NCBI GenBank assembly: GCA_965237575.1
Contig: CBDEGI010000004.1
Span: forward strand, 2,108,001 to 2,172,000
Direction: 5' to 3'
Origin: JAKZVK01 sp965237575
GTDB lineage: Bacteria; Acidobacteriota; Terriglobia; Bryobacterales; UBA6623
DNA length: 64,000 bases
In this document: piece by piece, positions 10,456-19,066 of the stretch
Numbering within the stretch: the first letter of the stretch is position 1
Layout of the letters: each line of letters begins with the position of its first letter
Notes under the pieces: generated by a model
Databases searched by the model: none
What the model was told of the DNA's origin: nothing
Seen by the model: only the letters and a program-made list of their open reading frames with translations
Position numbers and translations under genes: made by a program

Positions 10456-10592
10456 AAGGATCTAGGTCGATTCTAGCTACTCCGGTTGGCTGGGCGCTCA
10501 GGGAGGAGCCCGGGGAATCGGCTTTCTCCGCTCCTACCGGTTTGCGCGTTCTTGCCAGACCTGGCAGACCTTCAGTCTTGCGGCGCCGCGAG

Positions 10593-11624
10593 ATGGTGCG
10601 GGATCATGAAACGGTGAACCGTGGCGCCGAAGGTCCGGCTTCGCCGGATCCCCTGCTGTACAGAACCGAGCTGAGGTTGACGGGCTTCTGCAATCCTTTG
10701 GGGTTCCCCGTCACGTTCCTTACGAACTCTTCGTCGGTTCTCGATGCGGTGGAGGAGAGTTGGCGACCGTTTCCGAAGCTCTTCGATGAGACTGCCCTCG
10801 AAATTCGTATCGCCGTAGCAGATCAAGGGCCGCCGGCACCCGGCGCCACCCCGGCCGTTCGAGGACAAGAGCATCTAGTAACGATCGTCGCCGACGGGGC
10901 CAACTTTGCCGTCTGCGATTACAGAGCACGGTCCGGCTTCTGCTGGATTTCCCGCGCGAGCGTGCGGGACCAACGGTATTTCCGCTGGCACTTCCTGGAG
11001 GCGATGGTCTACGTCCTTCTGACGCAGCTCCATCTCACGCCGATCCACGGCGCTTTTGTGGCGCGTAACGGGCACGGCCTGCTTCTGTGTGGCGAGGCCG
11101 GCGCGGGCAAGAGCACGCTGTCATTCGCGTGCGCGCGTGCCGGGTGGACGTTCCTCTCTGACGACACTAGCTACATGCTGAGGCGAGCCGATGAGGCCGC
11201 GGTTCTGGGCAAGCCTCTCCAAATCAGCCTCCGCGAGAACGCGCAGCACTTATTCCCGGAGTTGGAGGGCCGCAAGACGGTTGTGGCGGCCAACGGAAAA
11301 ACAGCGCTCGAGCTGTCCACCACTGGGATGCCGAACATAACGGTGGACTTCCAGCATCCCGCCAACACGATCGTATTCCTTCGTCGCGACGGAACCGAGC
11401 CGGCACAGGTCTCTGCTGTTGAAAGAGAAACCGCGATCGCCCGGCTTGCCAAGGAAATTCCGCTGCTGGGCGGTGACGTTTACCGCGAGCAAGTAGCGTC
11501 CCTTGAGAAGCTTGCCGCGAAGCCTACCTTCGAACTTCGCTACGGGGCACTAGACTCGGCCGTTAACGCGTTGGGCCGTTTGACAACGGCGGTTCCCACC
11601 ACGGCCCACACAGTGTCGCGCTGA
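10593..11624 (+). CDS. HPr kinase/phosphorylase-like P-loop protein
   Basis: A 343-residue protein whose central part matches the HprK C-terminal kinase fold. The P-loop GEAGAGKST lies at residues 167-175, with FLSDDTSYM about 20 residues further on. HprK phosphorylates serine on HPr, but stand-alone homologues such as this one are best known from lasso-peptide clusters, where they phosphorylate the precursor. No HPr or phosphotransferase gene is nearby, favouring the second kind of role. ATG 10593 is preferred to an upstream TTG at 10542. The stop overlaps the next start as TGATG, so it is coupled to the nucleotidyltransferase gene. Confidence 0.75.
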   Translation: MVRDHETVNRGAEGPASPDPLLYRTELRLTGFCNPLGFPVTFLTNSSSVLDAVEESWRPFPKLFDETALEIRIAVADQGPPAPGATPAVRGQEHLVTIVADGANFAVCDYRARSGFCWISRASVRDQRYFRWHFLEAMVYVLLTQLHLTPIHGAFVARNGHGLLLCGEAGAGKSTLSFACARAGWTFLSDDTSYMLRRADEAAVLGKPLQISLRENAQHLFPELEGRKTVVAANGKTALELSTTGMPNITVDFQHPANTIVFLRRDGTEPAQVSAVERETAIARLAKEIPLLGGDVYREQVASLEKLAAKPTFELRYGALDSAVNALGRLTTAVPTTAHTVSR

Positions 11625-12943
11625 TGTGCCCTGTCTCCTGGTTGGAAGTCAGCACGATCCCTCGCGGCTGCCGGGCGGTGCTGGCGACGCTTCAGTTCTC
11701 CCCGGAGCCGTTTGACTCGGCGTCCGACCGGGCCCCGGAAGAGCCTCTCCGTTCGCTCCGTGAAAGCGATTGGCGTACCGCGCTGGGCTTCGCCGATAAC
11801 TCTCGGCTGACGCTGCTTCTGGGCGACAGGGGCCGGTCACAACTGCCCACGAGTGTCCGCAAACGTATCGAGGGCAATCTGGAGACGAATCGAGTCCGCT
11901 TGCGTAGATTGACGGACGACTACATGCGAATCGCAGACCGGCTCGCGGCGGGAGGTGTCGAGCACACTCTGCTCAAGGGATTCCTACAGGCGCCGCGGTT
12001 TGTACCGGACGCCTCACTGCGGCAGCAATACGACCTCGACCTGCTGCTGCGTCCCGGGGATGTCCATGGGGCGCAGGTGCTGATTGAGGAGCTGGGCTAC
12101 GAGCCGGCGTTTGCACCGCCACGCCATCCGGCCGACCATGTACCGCCGTTGGTCCGCAAGACCGGCTGGCAATGGCGGGGAGATTTCTTCGATCCCGAGA
12201 TGCCCACGACCGTCGAGCTTCACTTCCGGCTGTGGGACGAGCAGACCGAGCGCTTTGCCATCGGGGGGCTCGACCAGGTTTGGCACCGTATGGAAACGCG
12301 CAACTGGGAAGGCCGTTCGATTCCCTTGTTCCACCCCGCCGACCAACTTGGCTACGCAAGCCTGCATTTGTTACGTCATCTGTTACGGGGAGATGTAACC
12401 GCGTTCCACGTGTACGAGGTGGCCTACTTCTTGGAGACCAGCATCACCGACGATGATTTCTGGACGTCGTGGCAGGCGCTGCACAGCCCGCCGTTCCGCC
12501 GACTCGAGGCCGTCACGTTTGCCTTGGCCGCCCGGTGGTTTGGATGTCGGTTGCCGCCGCCCGTCAGAGAGGAGATGGAAAGCTGGCCGGCCGAGTTTCA
12601 CTGCTGGTTCGCCGACTATGCGACCAAGCCGATCGAAGCGCGGTATCGCCCCAACAAAGACGAGCTATGGCTCCACTTGGCACTGTTGGAGGGTTGGAGC
12701 GATCGCCTCCGGGTGTTGCGCCGGCGGCTCCTTCCGACCTCCGGCCCCCGCCCGACCGACACGCTATATATCACCCGCAACGATCAGACCCCCGCCCTCC
12801 GGTTCCGCAAGGCGGTACGCTATACGGGCTTCGTCGTGTCACGCGTCCGATTCCACCTGCAAACTCTCGTCACGACGGCCCTGGGAGCGTGGCTGTGGCG
12901 GCGCAGACGCAGCCGCTTCGCCGAGAAAGCTCAACTCGGCTGA
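11624..12943 (+). CDS. Nucleotidyltransferase-fold family protein (NTP_transf_5-like)
   Basis: A 439-residue protein of the family described by PF14907. The diagnostic stretch is HTLLKGFLQAPRF followed by QYDLDLLLRPGDVH, giving the Asp pair expected of a nucleotidyltransferase active site. Conserved C-terminal segments include HLLRHLL and a tail rich in Arg and Trp. Members of this family recur next to HPr-kinase-like, radical SAM, PqqD-like and asparagine-synthetase-like genes in peptide-modification clusters. The nucleotide donor and target are unknown. It is translationally coupled (TGATG) to the upstream kinase-like gene. Confidence 0.7.
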   Translation: MCPVSWLEVSTIPRGCRAVLATLQFSPEPFDSASDRAPEEPLRSLRESDWRTALGFADNSRLTLLLGDRGRSQLPTSVRKRIEGNLETNRVRLRRLTDDYMRIADRLAAGGVEHTLLKGFLQAPRFVPDASLRQQYDLDLLLRPGDVHGAQVLIEELGYEPAFAPPRHPADHVPPLVRKTGWQWRGDFFDPEMPTTVELHFRLWDEQTERFAIGGLDQVWHRMETRNWEGRSIPLFHPADQLGYASLHLLRHLLRGDVTAFHVYEVAYFLETSITDDDFWTSWQALHSPPFRRLEAVTFALAARWFGCRLPPPVREEMESWPAEFHCWFADYATKPIEARYRPNKDELWLHLALLEGWSDRLRVLRRRLLPTSGPRPTDTLYITRNDQTPALRFRKAVRYTGFVVSRVRFHLQTLVTTALGAWLWRRRRSRFAEKAQLG

Positions 12944-12992
12944 CACAAAAGCCGATCGCTCAACAGAGAAGCTTGCAAGTCTACTGCCCCGT

Positions 12993-13022
12993 GACGATAT
13001 ACCGCTAGACGATATACCGCTA
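12993..13022 (+). repeat. 15-bp perfect tandem duplication
   Basis: The unit GACGATATACCGCTA occurs twice in direct succession in the leader before the transketolase gene. It is one of about ten tandem duplications in the window. Confidence 0.9.
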
Positions 13023-13113
13023 AGCCAGTTCGGTCATACTGGTCGATAGCCGCCGCGTGCCGGCCCCGCGGAACGGTTCTCGACGTACGGCCGGTACCTG
13101 CAAGGAGGCTCAC

Positions 13114-15165
13114 TTGGGGACGAAAGACATCGATCAACGGTCGATCAACACCATCCGCACTCTCTGCATCGATGCGGTCCAGAAAGCGAACTCAGGCCAT
13201 CCGGGCACGCCGATGGCTCTGGCGCCCGTGGCCTACTCTCTTTGGCAGCGCCACTTACGGTTTGATCCCGAGAATCCCATCTGGGCTAATCGCGACCGCT
13301 TTGTGCTTTCGGTGGGACACGCCTCGACCCTGCTCTACGCCCTGCTCCACCTTACCGGCACCAAGGCCGTCAACCCGAAGTACGAAACGATCGGCCGCCT
13401 CTCGGTGACCCTCGATGACATCAAGGACTTCCGCCAACTCGACAGCAAGTGTCCGGGCCACCCCGAATACCGCTGGACCTCCGGCATCGAGACGACCACC
13501 GGGCCCCTGGGCCAGGGCGTGGCGACCAGCGTCGGAATGGCGATGGCGGGCGCGTGCTCGGAGCGTTTCAACCAGCCGGGATTCGACATGTTCGACTACA
13601 ACGTCTACGCCGTTTGCGGCGACGGCTGCATGATGGAAGGCGTCAGCTCCGAGGCGGCGTCGCTCGCCGGGCACCTCAAGCTCGCGAACCTGTGCTGGAT
13701 TTACGACAACAACAAGATCACCATCGAGGGACATACCGATTGGGCCTTCAGCGAAGACGTGGCTACACGCTTCATGGCCTACGGCTGGAACGTCACGCGG
13801 GTGGGCGACGCCAACGACCTCGAGATGCTCGACCGCGCCTTTACGACGTTCAAGAACACCTCCGACCGGCCGACCCTGATCATCGTCGACAGCCACATCG
13901 CCTACGGCGCTCCGAATAAGCAGGACACCAGCGCGGCGCACGGCGCCCCTCTCGGCGAAGAGGAGGTCCGGCTCACGAAGCGCAACTACGGCTGGCCCGA
14001 AGACGCGCAGTTCCTGGTCCCGGATGAGGTGCTTCAGAACTTCCGCGATGGCCTCGGCAAGCGCGGCGGCGAGTTGTCGTCGGCTTGGCTCAAAAAGTTC
14101 GAGGAATACAAGGTACAGCATCCCGACCTCGCCGACCAGCTCTACCGTATGCAACATCGGCTGCTGCCGGAGAACTGGGAAGACGGCCTGCCGACGTTCC
14201 CGGCCGATCCCAAAGGCGTCTCGGGCCGCGACGCTTCGGGCAAAGTGCTCAACGTGATAGGACAGAACGTGCCTTGGCTCGTGGGCGGTTCCGCTGACTT
14301 GACGCCCTCGACCAAGACGCGCTTGACGTTTGAAGGCGCCGAGGACTACAAGCCGCAGCGCGCGGGCCGGAACCTCCACTTCGGCGTACGCGAGCATGCC
14401 ATGGGAGCGATCTTGAACGGCCTGTCATTGTCGAAGGTTCGCCCCTTTGGCTCGGGCTTCTTGATTTTCAGTGACTACTCGCGGCCGGCCATCCGTCTCA
14501 GCTCTCTGATGGAGTTGCCCGTTATTCACATCTTCACGCACGACTCGATCGGTGTCGGCGAAGACGGCCCGACGCACCAGCCGGTCGAGCAGTTGGCCTC
14601 GTTGCGCGCGATCCCTGGTTTGATTACGTTGCGGCCCGCCGACGCGAACGAAGTGGTGGAAGCGTGGCGCGTCATTATGCAGATCCAACGCGAGCCGGTT
14701 GCGCTGGTGCTCTCCCGGCAGAACCTGCCGACGGTCGACCGATCGAAGTACGCCTCGGCCGAAGGAGTCGCGCGTGGCGCATACGTGCTCGCCGACACCC
14801 AGAACGGCAAGCCGGACATCATCTTGATCGGGACCGGCAGCGAAGTCAGCCTGTGCGTCGAGGCCTACGAGCAGCTGAGCTCAGAGGGCATCAAGACGCG
14901 CGTGGTCAGCATGCCGTCGTGGGAGTTGTTCGACCAGCAAACCCGCGGCTACCGAGACAGCGTGTTGCCGCCCGACGTGCATGTACGGATGGCCGTCGAG
15001 CAAGGCTCGACCCTCGGTTGGGACCGCTATGTCGGCTCCCAAGGCTGCACCATTGGCATGGAGACTTTTGGAGCATCGGCTCCCCTCAAGGCGTTGCTCG
15101 AGAAGTTCGGCTTCACCCCCGACCGGATTGCGGCCGCCGCCAAGGTGCAACTCTCGCTGGCGTAG
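13114..15165 (+). CDS. tkt: Transketolase
   Basis: A 683-residue cytosolic enzyme of the non-oxidative pentose phosphate pathway that moves two-carbon units with thiamine diphosphate. The TTG start at 13114 is chosen because a strong AAGGAGG site lies at 13102-13108, five bases upstream; an in-frame GTG at 13057 has no such site. Motifs in order: AVQKANSGHPGTPM, the ThDP-binding GDGCMMEG with the distant YDNNKITIEG, GSADLTPS, and FGVREHAMGAI with the catalytic Glu. Length and architecture are normal. It lies 114 bp upstream of the folate genes and may or may not be co-transcribed. Confidence 0.96.
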   Translation: MGTKDIDQRSINTIRTLCIDAVQKANSGHPGTPMALAPVAYSLWQRHLRFDPENPIWANRDRFVLSVGHASTLLYALLHLTGTKAVNPKYETIGRLSVTLDDIKDFRQLDSKCPGHPEYRWTSGIETTTGPLGQGVATSVGMAMAGACSERFNQPGFDMFDYNVYAVCGDGCMMEGVSSEAASLAGHLKLANLCWIYDNNKITIEGHTDWAFSEDVATRFMAYGWNVTRVGDANDLEMLDRAFTTFKNTSDRPTLIIVDSHIAYGAPNKQDTSAAHGAPLGEEEVRLTKRNYGWPEDAQFLVPDEVLQNFRDGLGKRGGELSSAWLKKFEEYKVQHPDLADQLYRMQHRLLPENWEDGLPTFPADPKGVSGRDASGKVLNVIGQNVPWLVGGSADLTPSTKTRLTFEGAEDYKPQRAGRNLHFGVREHAMGAILNGLSLSKVRPFGSGFLIFSDYSRPAIRLSSLMELPVIHIFTHDSIGVGEDGPTHQPVEQLASLRAIPGLITLRPADANEVVEAWRVIMQIQREPVALVLSRQNLPTVDRSKYASAEGVARGAYVLADTQNGKPDIILIGTGSEVSLCVEAYEQLSSEGIKTRVVSMPSWELFDQQTRGYRDSVLPPDVHVRMAVEQGSTLGWDRYVGSQGCTIGMETFGASAPLKALLEKFGFTPDRIAAAAKVQLSLA

Positions 15166-15279
15166 CGGCGGACCGCCGCGCCCACCCAATAACTACCGGC
15201 AGGCACTCATACCTTTTGGCCGACGCGCACCCCGGCTGGAAAGGCGGGGGGTCCTGTCTCGGCACTCGGGGGTGATGTA

Positions 15280-16176
15280 ATGAAGGGGCACGGCGCCCCG
15301 ACGATGCCTCCTCCCGTAGCAACTCTCACCTGCGGCCGACACACCCTGTCTCTCGACCGAACACTCATCATGGGTGTGGTCAACGTCACGCCCGACTCGT
15401 TCTCCGACGGCGGCCTGTTCTTGGATCCCGCCCAAGCCATCGCCCAAGCTCGCCGGCTTGTTGCGGAAGGTGCCGACATCCTCGACATCGGCGGCGAAAG
15501 CTCGCGCCCAGGCTCCGACTCGACGCCGGCCGACCAGGAGTTGGCTCGCGTCGTGCCCGTCATCGAGCGGTTGGCCGGAGAAATCGACATCCCTATCTCG
15601 ATTGACACCTATAAGCCTGCCGTCGCAGAGCGTTGCCTCGCGGCCGGCGCCACGATGGTGAACGACATCCGCGGCCTGCGCGATCCTGCGATGTTGGAGG
15701 TGGTCGCCGCCGGCGGCATCCCGGTCGTCATCATGCACATGCGGGGCGAGCCGAAAACCATGCAGCAGGATCTCGCCTACGAGGACGTTGTATCTGACGT
15801 CAAAGCCTTCCTGGCAGAGCAAGCTCGCCTGGCAGAGGACGCGGGTGTTGCTCAAGTCATCATCGACCCCGGCATTGGTTTCGGCAAGAGCGCCGAGCAC
15901 AATGTCGAGATTCTGCGCCGGCTGCGCGAGTTCAAAGATCTCCCCTACCCTGTGCTGGTGGGCGCGTCGCGCAAGTCGTTCATCGGCAAGCTCACCGGCG
16001 CGCCGGTGGACGCCCGATTGCCTGGCACGCTCGCGGCCACGGCGATCGCCGTCGTCAACGGCGCCGACATTGTCCGTGTGCACGATGTCGCCGAATGCAA
16101 ACAGGCGGTCACGATCGCCGACGCCATAGGTGGAACCAGCGTGGGTGGGGAACCCAGCGGGGGGAGCCTAGTATGA
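15280..16176 (+). CDS. folP: Dihydropteroate synthase
   Basis: A 298-residue TIM-barrel enzyme that joins dihydropterin pyrophosphate to p-aminobenzoate in folate synthesis. Family signatures are clear: MGVVNVTPDSFSDGG, DIGGESSRPGS, ATMVNDIRGL, VIMHMRGEPKTMQ, DPGIGFGKS and GASRKSFIG. The first 15 residues are an unconserved extension; an internal ATG at 15304 is a possible alternative start. It is the first gene of a folP-folB-folK operon: its stop TGA lies inside the ribosome binding site of folB. Confidence 0.96.
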   Translation: MKGHGAPTMPPPVATLTCGRHTLSLDRTLIMGVVNVTPDSFSDGGLFLDPAQAIAQARRLVAEGADILDIGGESSRPGSDSTPADQELARVVPVIERLAGEIDIPISIDTYKPAVAERCLAAGATMVNDIRGLRDPAMLEVVAAGGIPVVIMHMRGEPKTMQQDLAYEDVVSDVKAFLAEQARLAEDAGVAQVIIDPGIGFGKSAEHNVEILRRLREFKDLPYPVLVGASRKSFIGKLTGAPVDARLPGTLAATAIAVVNGADIVRVHDVAECKQAVTIADAIGGTSVGGEPSGGSLV

Positions 16177-16186
16177 GGAGCGCAGC

Positions 16187-16558
16187 TTGAGGAGAACAGC
16201 GGACCGTATCATCGTCAGCGCCGCGCGCTTCTCCGCCCACATCGGCGTCACCGAGGAAGAGCGAGCTCAACCGCAGGACCTGGTCTTTGACATCGAGATG
16301 GTCTTCGACACGCGTCCGGCGGGCCGCAGCGACGACTTCTCGCAAACCGTCTGCTACACGACGGTGGTTGAGGCGCTCGAGCAGATTTTGACGCGCCCCT
16401 TCCATCTGATCGAAGCGGTCGCCGAAGCCGTCGCGGCGCGTGTGCTCGCCGACCATCCGGTCGAGGAAGTCTTCGTGCGTGTCACGAAACCCGGCGCGTT
16501 TCCCGGCAAGCGCATCGGCCACGCCTCGGTTGAAATCACCCGGACGCGCGATGGCTGA
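16187..16558 (+). CDS. folB: Dihydroneopterin aldolase
   Basis: A 123-residue enzyme that converts dihydroneopterin to hydroxymethyl-dihydropterin, the substrate of FolK. The sequence matches FolB: an early strand VSAARFSAHIGVTEEER, then SDDFSQTVCYTTVVE and AEAVAARVLADHPVEEV. The start is TTG 16187, supported by GAGGAG at 16175-16180, six bases upstream; the ATG at 16173 hits a stop after five codons. The gene overlaps folK by 8 bp. Catalytic residues are those of a normal-length family member as far as can be judged by eye. Confidence 0.9.
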   Translation: MRRTADRIIVSAARFSAHIGVTEEERAQPQDLVFDIEMVFDTRPAGRSDDFSQTVCYTTVVEALEQILTRPFHLIEAVAEAVAARVLADHPVEEVFVRVTKPGAFPGKRIGHASVEITRTRDG

Positions 16559-17069
16559 CGTGTACCTCGGTCTCGGGTCGAACCTGGGCGACCGGCGCAA
16601 GCATCTCCAGCGAGCCCTGGACCGCGTGGCCGAGCGCTGCGTGGTGAAGAAGGTGTCGTCTCTATACGAGACCGATCCGGTCGGCTGTTACGGTCCCGAG
16701 CGATTCCTCAACGCCGCTGCCCACATCGAAACGGTGCTGAGCCCGAGCGAACTTCTCGACTTCCTGCGATCGATCGAGAGGGATGAGGGCCGGGTCCGCC
16801 GCCGCAAGAACGACCCGCGCACGCTTGACCTCGACATCCTCCTCTACGGCAATCGTATCCTCGACGAGGACGACCTCGCGGTGCCACACCCGCGCCTCCA
16901 CGAGCGCGCCTTCGTCCTCATCCCCCTCGCCGAGATCGCTCCTGACGTCGTCCACCCGGCACTGTCAGCCAAGGTCTCCGATCTAGCGAGGCAATTCACG
17001 GGACGCCAACAGGTCGTCCCCATCGAAGCCAACTCGTGGTATTCGCCAGAGGTTCCTGCGCGCTCTTAG
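16551..17069 (+). CDS. folK: 6-hydroxymethyl-7,8-dihydropterin pyrophosphokinase
   Basis: A 172-residue kinase that pyrophosphorylates hydroxymethyl-dihydropterin before FolP acts. Diagnostic segments are YLGLGSNLGDR, SLYETDPVG, FLNAAAHIET, and the signature around RRRKNDPRTLDLDILLYG, including the DLD metal ligands. ATG 16551 gives the canonical N-terminus; it overlaps the folB stop by 8 bp, indicating translational coupling. This completes a compact folP-folB-folK unit. It ends about 60 bp before an orphan nucleotidyltransferase gene. Confidence 0.95.
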   Translation: MADVYLGLGSNLGDRRKHLQRALDRVAERCVVKKVSSLYETDPVGCYGPERFLNAAAHIETVLSPSELLDFLRSIERDEGRVRRRKNDPRTLDLDILLYGNRILDEDDLAVPHPRLHERAFVLIPLAEIAPDVVHPALSAKVSDLARQFTGRQQVVPIEANSWYSPEVPARS

Positions 17070-17070
17070 C

Positions 17071-17100
17071 GGCCCTTGGCGCCTTTGCGAGAAGCCCCTT
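17071..17100. repeat. Dispersed CGCCTTTGCGAGA repeat, copy 1
   Basis: The string GGCCCTTGGCGCCTTTGCGA recurs almost unchanged at 17672-17700 and, reverse complemented, near 47643-47660. The two nearby copies flank the orphan nucleotidyltransferase gene on either side. Confidence 0.75.
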
Positions 17101-17128
17101 CTTGCTAGCATGAAACCGGCGGTTGGGC

Positions 17129-17656
17129 ATGCAAGCGGTTGAGGTTTGGAAAGCGGCGGTAGGCGACACGGTGGACTTCCTCGACGAATTGATCGCCCTG
17201 CTGCAGGAACATGGTATACGCTATTGCGTGATCGGTGGTCAGGCAGTGAACGCGTTCGCCGATCCGCTCATCAGCCTCGACCTGGACTTGGTCGTTGCCG
17301 CGGAACAGCAGTCGGCTCTTGAAGCTGTTCTGGGAGAGCGCTTCCAGATCAGCCGATACGAGCACAGCGTCAACATAGCGGCGCCCGGCTCGGACCTTCG
17401 GGTCCAGTTCCAAACCGACCCACGATACCGGGCATTCGTCGACCGCGCCGCGCCCCGAAAAGTGCTCGGCGTCGAGCTGCCGGTCGCCCGCGCCGAGGAC
17501 GTTCTGCAAGGAAAAATCTGGGCGGCCACGGATGTCACCCTGCGTCCCAGCAAGCGCCGCAAAGACCTGCTCGACATCGAACGCCTCGTCGAGGCCCACC
17601 CCTCTCTGCGCAAGCTCGTCCCTGCCGAGATCCTCGAGAAGATCTCCGACGTTTAA
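17129..17656 (+). CDS. Nucleotidyltransferase superfamily protein (AbiEii/MNT-like)
   Basis: A 175-residue protein with a minimal nucleotidyltransferase fold: IRYCVIGGQAVNAFADP followed by SLDLDLVV, which supplies the GG and D-x-D residues of the family. The C-terminus (RAEDVLQGKIWAATD, RRKDLLDIERL) matches the pattern seen in solitary AbiEii-like proteins. These families include toxins of type IV toxin-antitoxin pairs that transfer nucleotides to tRNA, but no antitoxin gene is adjacent. ATG 17129 is preferred over TTG 17123. It is flanked on both sides by copies of the same dispersed repeat. Function unknown. Confidence 0.65.
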   Translation: MQAVEVWKAAVGDTVDFLDELIALLQEHGIRYCVIGGQAVNAFADPLISLDLDLVVAAEQQSALEAVLGERFQISRYEHSVNIAAPGSDLRVQFQTDPRYRAFVDRAAPRKVLGVELPVARAEDVLQGKIWAATDVTLRPSKRRKDLLDIERLVEAHPSLRKLVPAEILEKISDV

Positions 17657-17671
17657 CGTCCGCACCCTTGG

Positions 17672-17700
17672 TGGCCCTTGACGCCTTTGCGAGAGACCCT
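17672..17700. repeat. Dispersed CGCCTTTGCGAGA repeat, copy 2
   Basis: This is the second copy of the repeat at 17071-17100. It lies just upstream of the SelA-like gene. It is followed by CTGTATACT, so the repeat may contribute promoter-like sequence (TTGACG with a TATACT box at a long 20-bp spacing). Confidence 0.6.
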
Positions 17701-17743
17701 CTGTATACTCAACTTGTTCCATCTCGAAACGTAGGAGAGCCTC

Positions 17744-18943
17744 ATGTCACGACGCCGCGACTTCCTCAAAATCGTTTCCACCATCCCCGTCGTGGGCAGC
17801 CTGGTACCCGCCGGCCTTGCCTCGGCCGCGCCCGCAAGCCGCAACTTCCTCAGGGAACTCGGCGTTCGCCCGATCATCAACGGCGCGGGCGTGTACACCA
17901 TGTTCACCGGCTCGCTCATGCTCCCGGAGGTGGTCGACGCCATCCGGCAAATGTCGAAGGACTTCGTCCGCATCGACGAACTGCATGACCGCATCGGCGA
18001 GCGCATCGCCAAGCTGCTGGGTGCCGAGGCCGCGATGGTCTCCTCGGGCGCTTTCGGGGCCATGCAAGTCGGGACCGCCGCCTGCATTACCGGCGACGAC
18101 CCCGAGCGGATCAAGCGCATCCCTGACATTCGCGGCATGAAGAACGAGGTCGTCACGCAGAAGTCGCACTGGTTCCCCTACAACCACGCTATCCGCAACT
18201 GCGGCGTCAACCTGATCGAAGTCGAAACCCGCGACGAGATCGAAGCCGCCATCCACGAGCGAACGGCCTTGCTGCTCTTCCTCAACAAGGGCGAGAACCA
18301 AGGCCAGGTGAAGATGAAGGAGTTCGCCGAGATCGGCAAGAAGCACGGCGTGCCGACCCTGAACGACATTGCTGCCGATGTCCCGCCGGTCGAGAACCTG
18401 ACCAAATCGCTCAAGCTCGGCTTCGACCTGGTCGCCGTGTCGGGCGGCAAGGGCATCCGCGGGCCGCAAAGCTCAGGCCTGCTCTACGGGCGCAAAGACC
18501 TCATTCGCGCGGCGCGCATGAACACGCTCCCTAACAGCGACACGTTCGGCCGCGGCCTCAAGGTCAACAAGGAAGAGATGGTGGCCATGATGGTAGCCAT
18601 CGAGAACTACGTCAACCGCGACCACGAGGCCGATTGGCGCGAATGGGAGCGCCGCGTCAAGACGATGGGCGGTCGCATCTCGGAGGTCAAGGGCGTCAAG
18701 ACCGAGCGGTTCCTGCCGGAGATCGCCAACCAAGTGCCGCACCTGCGCGTGAGTTGGGATCAGGCGGCTATCAAGGTCAAGCCCGACGAGGTCAAGCAAC
18801 GTCTGCGCGACGGCAACCCCTCCATCGAGTTGATTCCCGGTGGCTACGTGCCCAACACCCTCGAGATCGCTTCGTGGATGATGAAGCCCGGCGACGCCGA
18901 GACGGTCGGCCGTCGCATAGCGGAGGAGTTAGGCCGCGCTTAG
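17744..18943 (+). CDS. SelA-like PLP-dependent enzyme with Tat signal
   Basis: A 399-residue fold-type I PLP enzyme of the selenocysteine synthase/D-glucosaminate-6-phosphate ammonia-lyase group. The PLP lysine is in VSGGKGIRGPQ; the substrate-region signature is RPIINGAGVYTMFTG. The N-terminus is a twin-arginine signal (SRRRDFLKIVSTIPVVG with a small-residue cleavage region), so the protein should be exported folded with its cofactor. That is unusual for PLP enzymes but recurs in Acidobacteria and Planctomycetes. It is unlikely to be true SelA because it is exported and no selB or tRNA-Sec is nearby. A Tat-exported amidohydrolase follows 123 bp downstream. Confidence 0.82.
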   Translation: MSRRRDFLKIVSTIPVVGSLVPAGLASAAPASRNFLRELGVRPIINGAGVYTMFTGSLMLPEVVDAIRQMSKDFVRIDELHDRIGERIAKLLGAEAAMVSSGAFGAMQVGTAACITGDDPERIKRIPDIRGMKNEVVTQKSHWFPYNHAIRNCGVNLIEVETRDEIEAAIHERTALLLFLNKGENQGQVKMKEFAEIGKKHGVPTLNDIAADVPPVENLTKSLKLGFDLVAVSGGKGIRGPQSSGLLYGRKDLIRAARMNTLPNSDTFGRGLKVNKEEMVAMMVAIENYVNRDHEADWREWERRVKTMGGRISEVKGVKTERFLPEIANQVPHLRVSWDQAAIKVKPDEVKQRLRDGNPSIELIPGGYVPNTLEIASWMMKPGDAETVGRRIAEELGRA

Positions 18944-19066
18944 GAGGTCCCTTAAGCCGCGCCTCCGAGTCGCAGGGCATCGAGCCCCGGAAAACACGTA
19001 GGCTGCGATCATAGAGAACGGACGGGCCAGACGGAGCGACACGCTGATGACACGGAGAGCTGTTTG

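Noticed and set aside
13255..14397. A 380-codon reverse-strand open frame inside transketolase
   Set aside because: It lies wholly antisense to a strongly conserved gene and shows no domain pattern; it is a GC-driven shadow.
17688..17715. A promoter before the SelA-like gene (TTGACG and TATACT)
   Set aside because: The spacing is 20 bp and the -35-like part belongs to a dispersed repeat, so the match may be chance.
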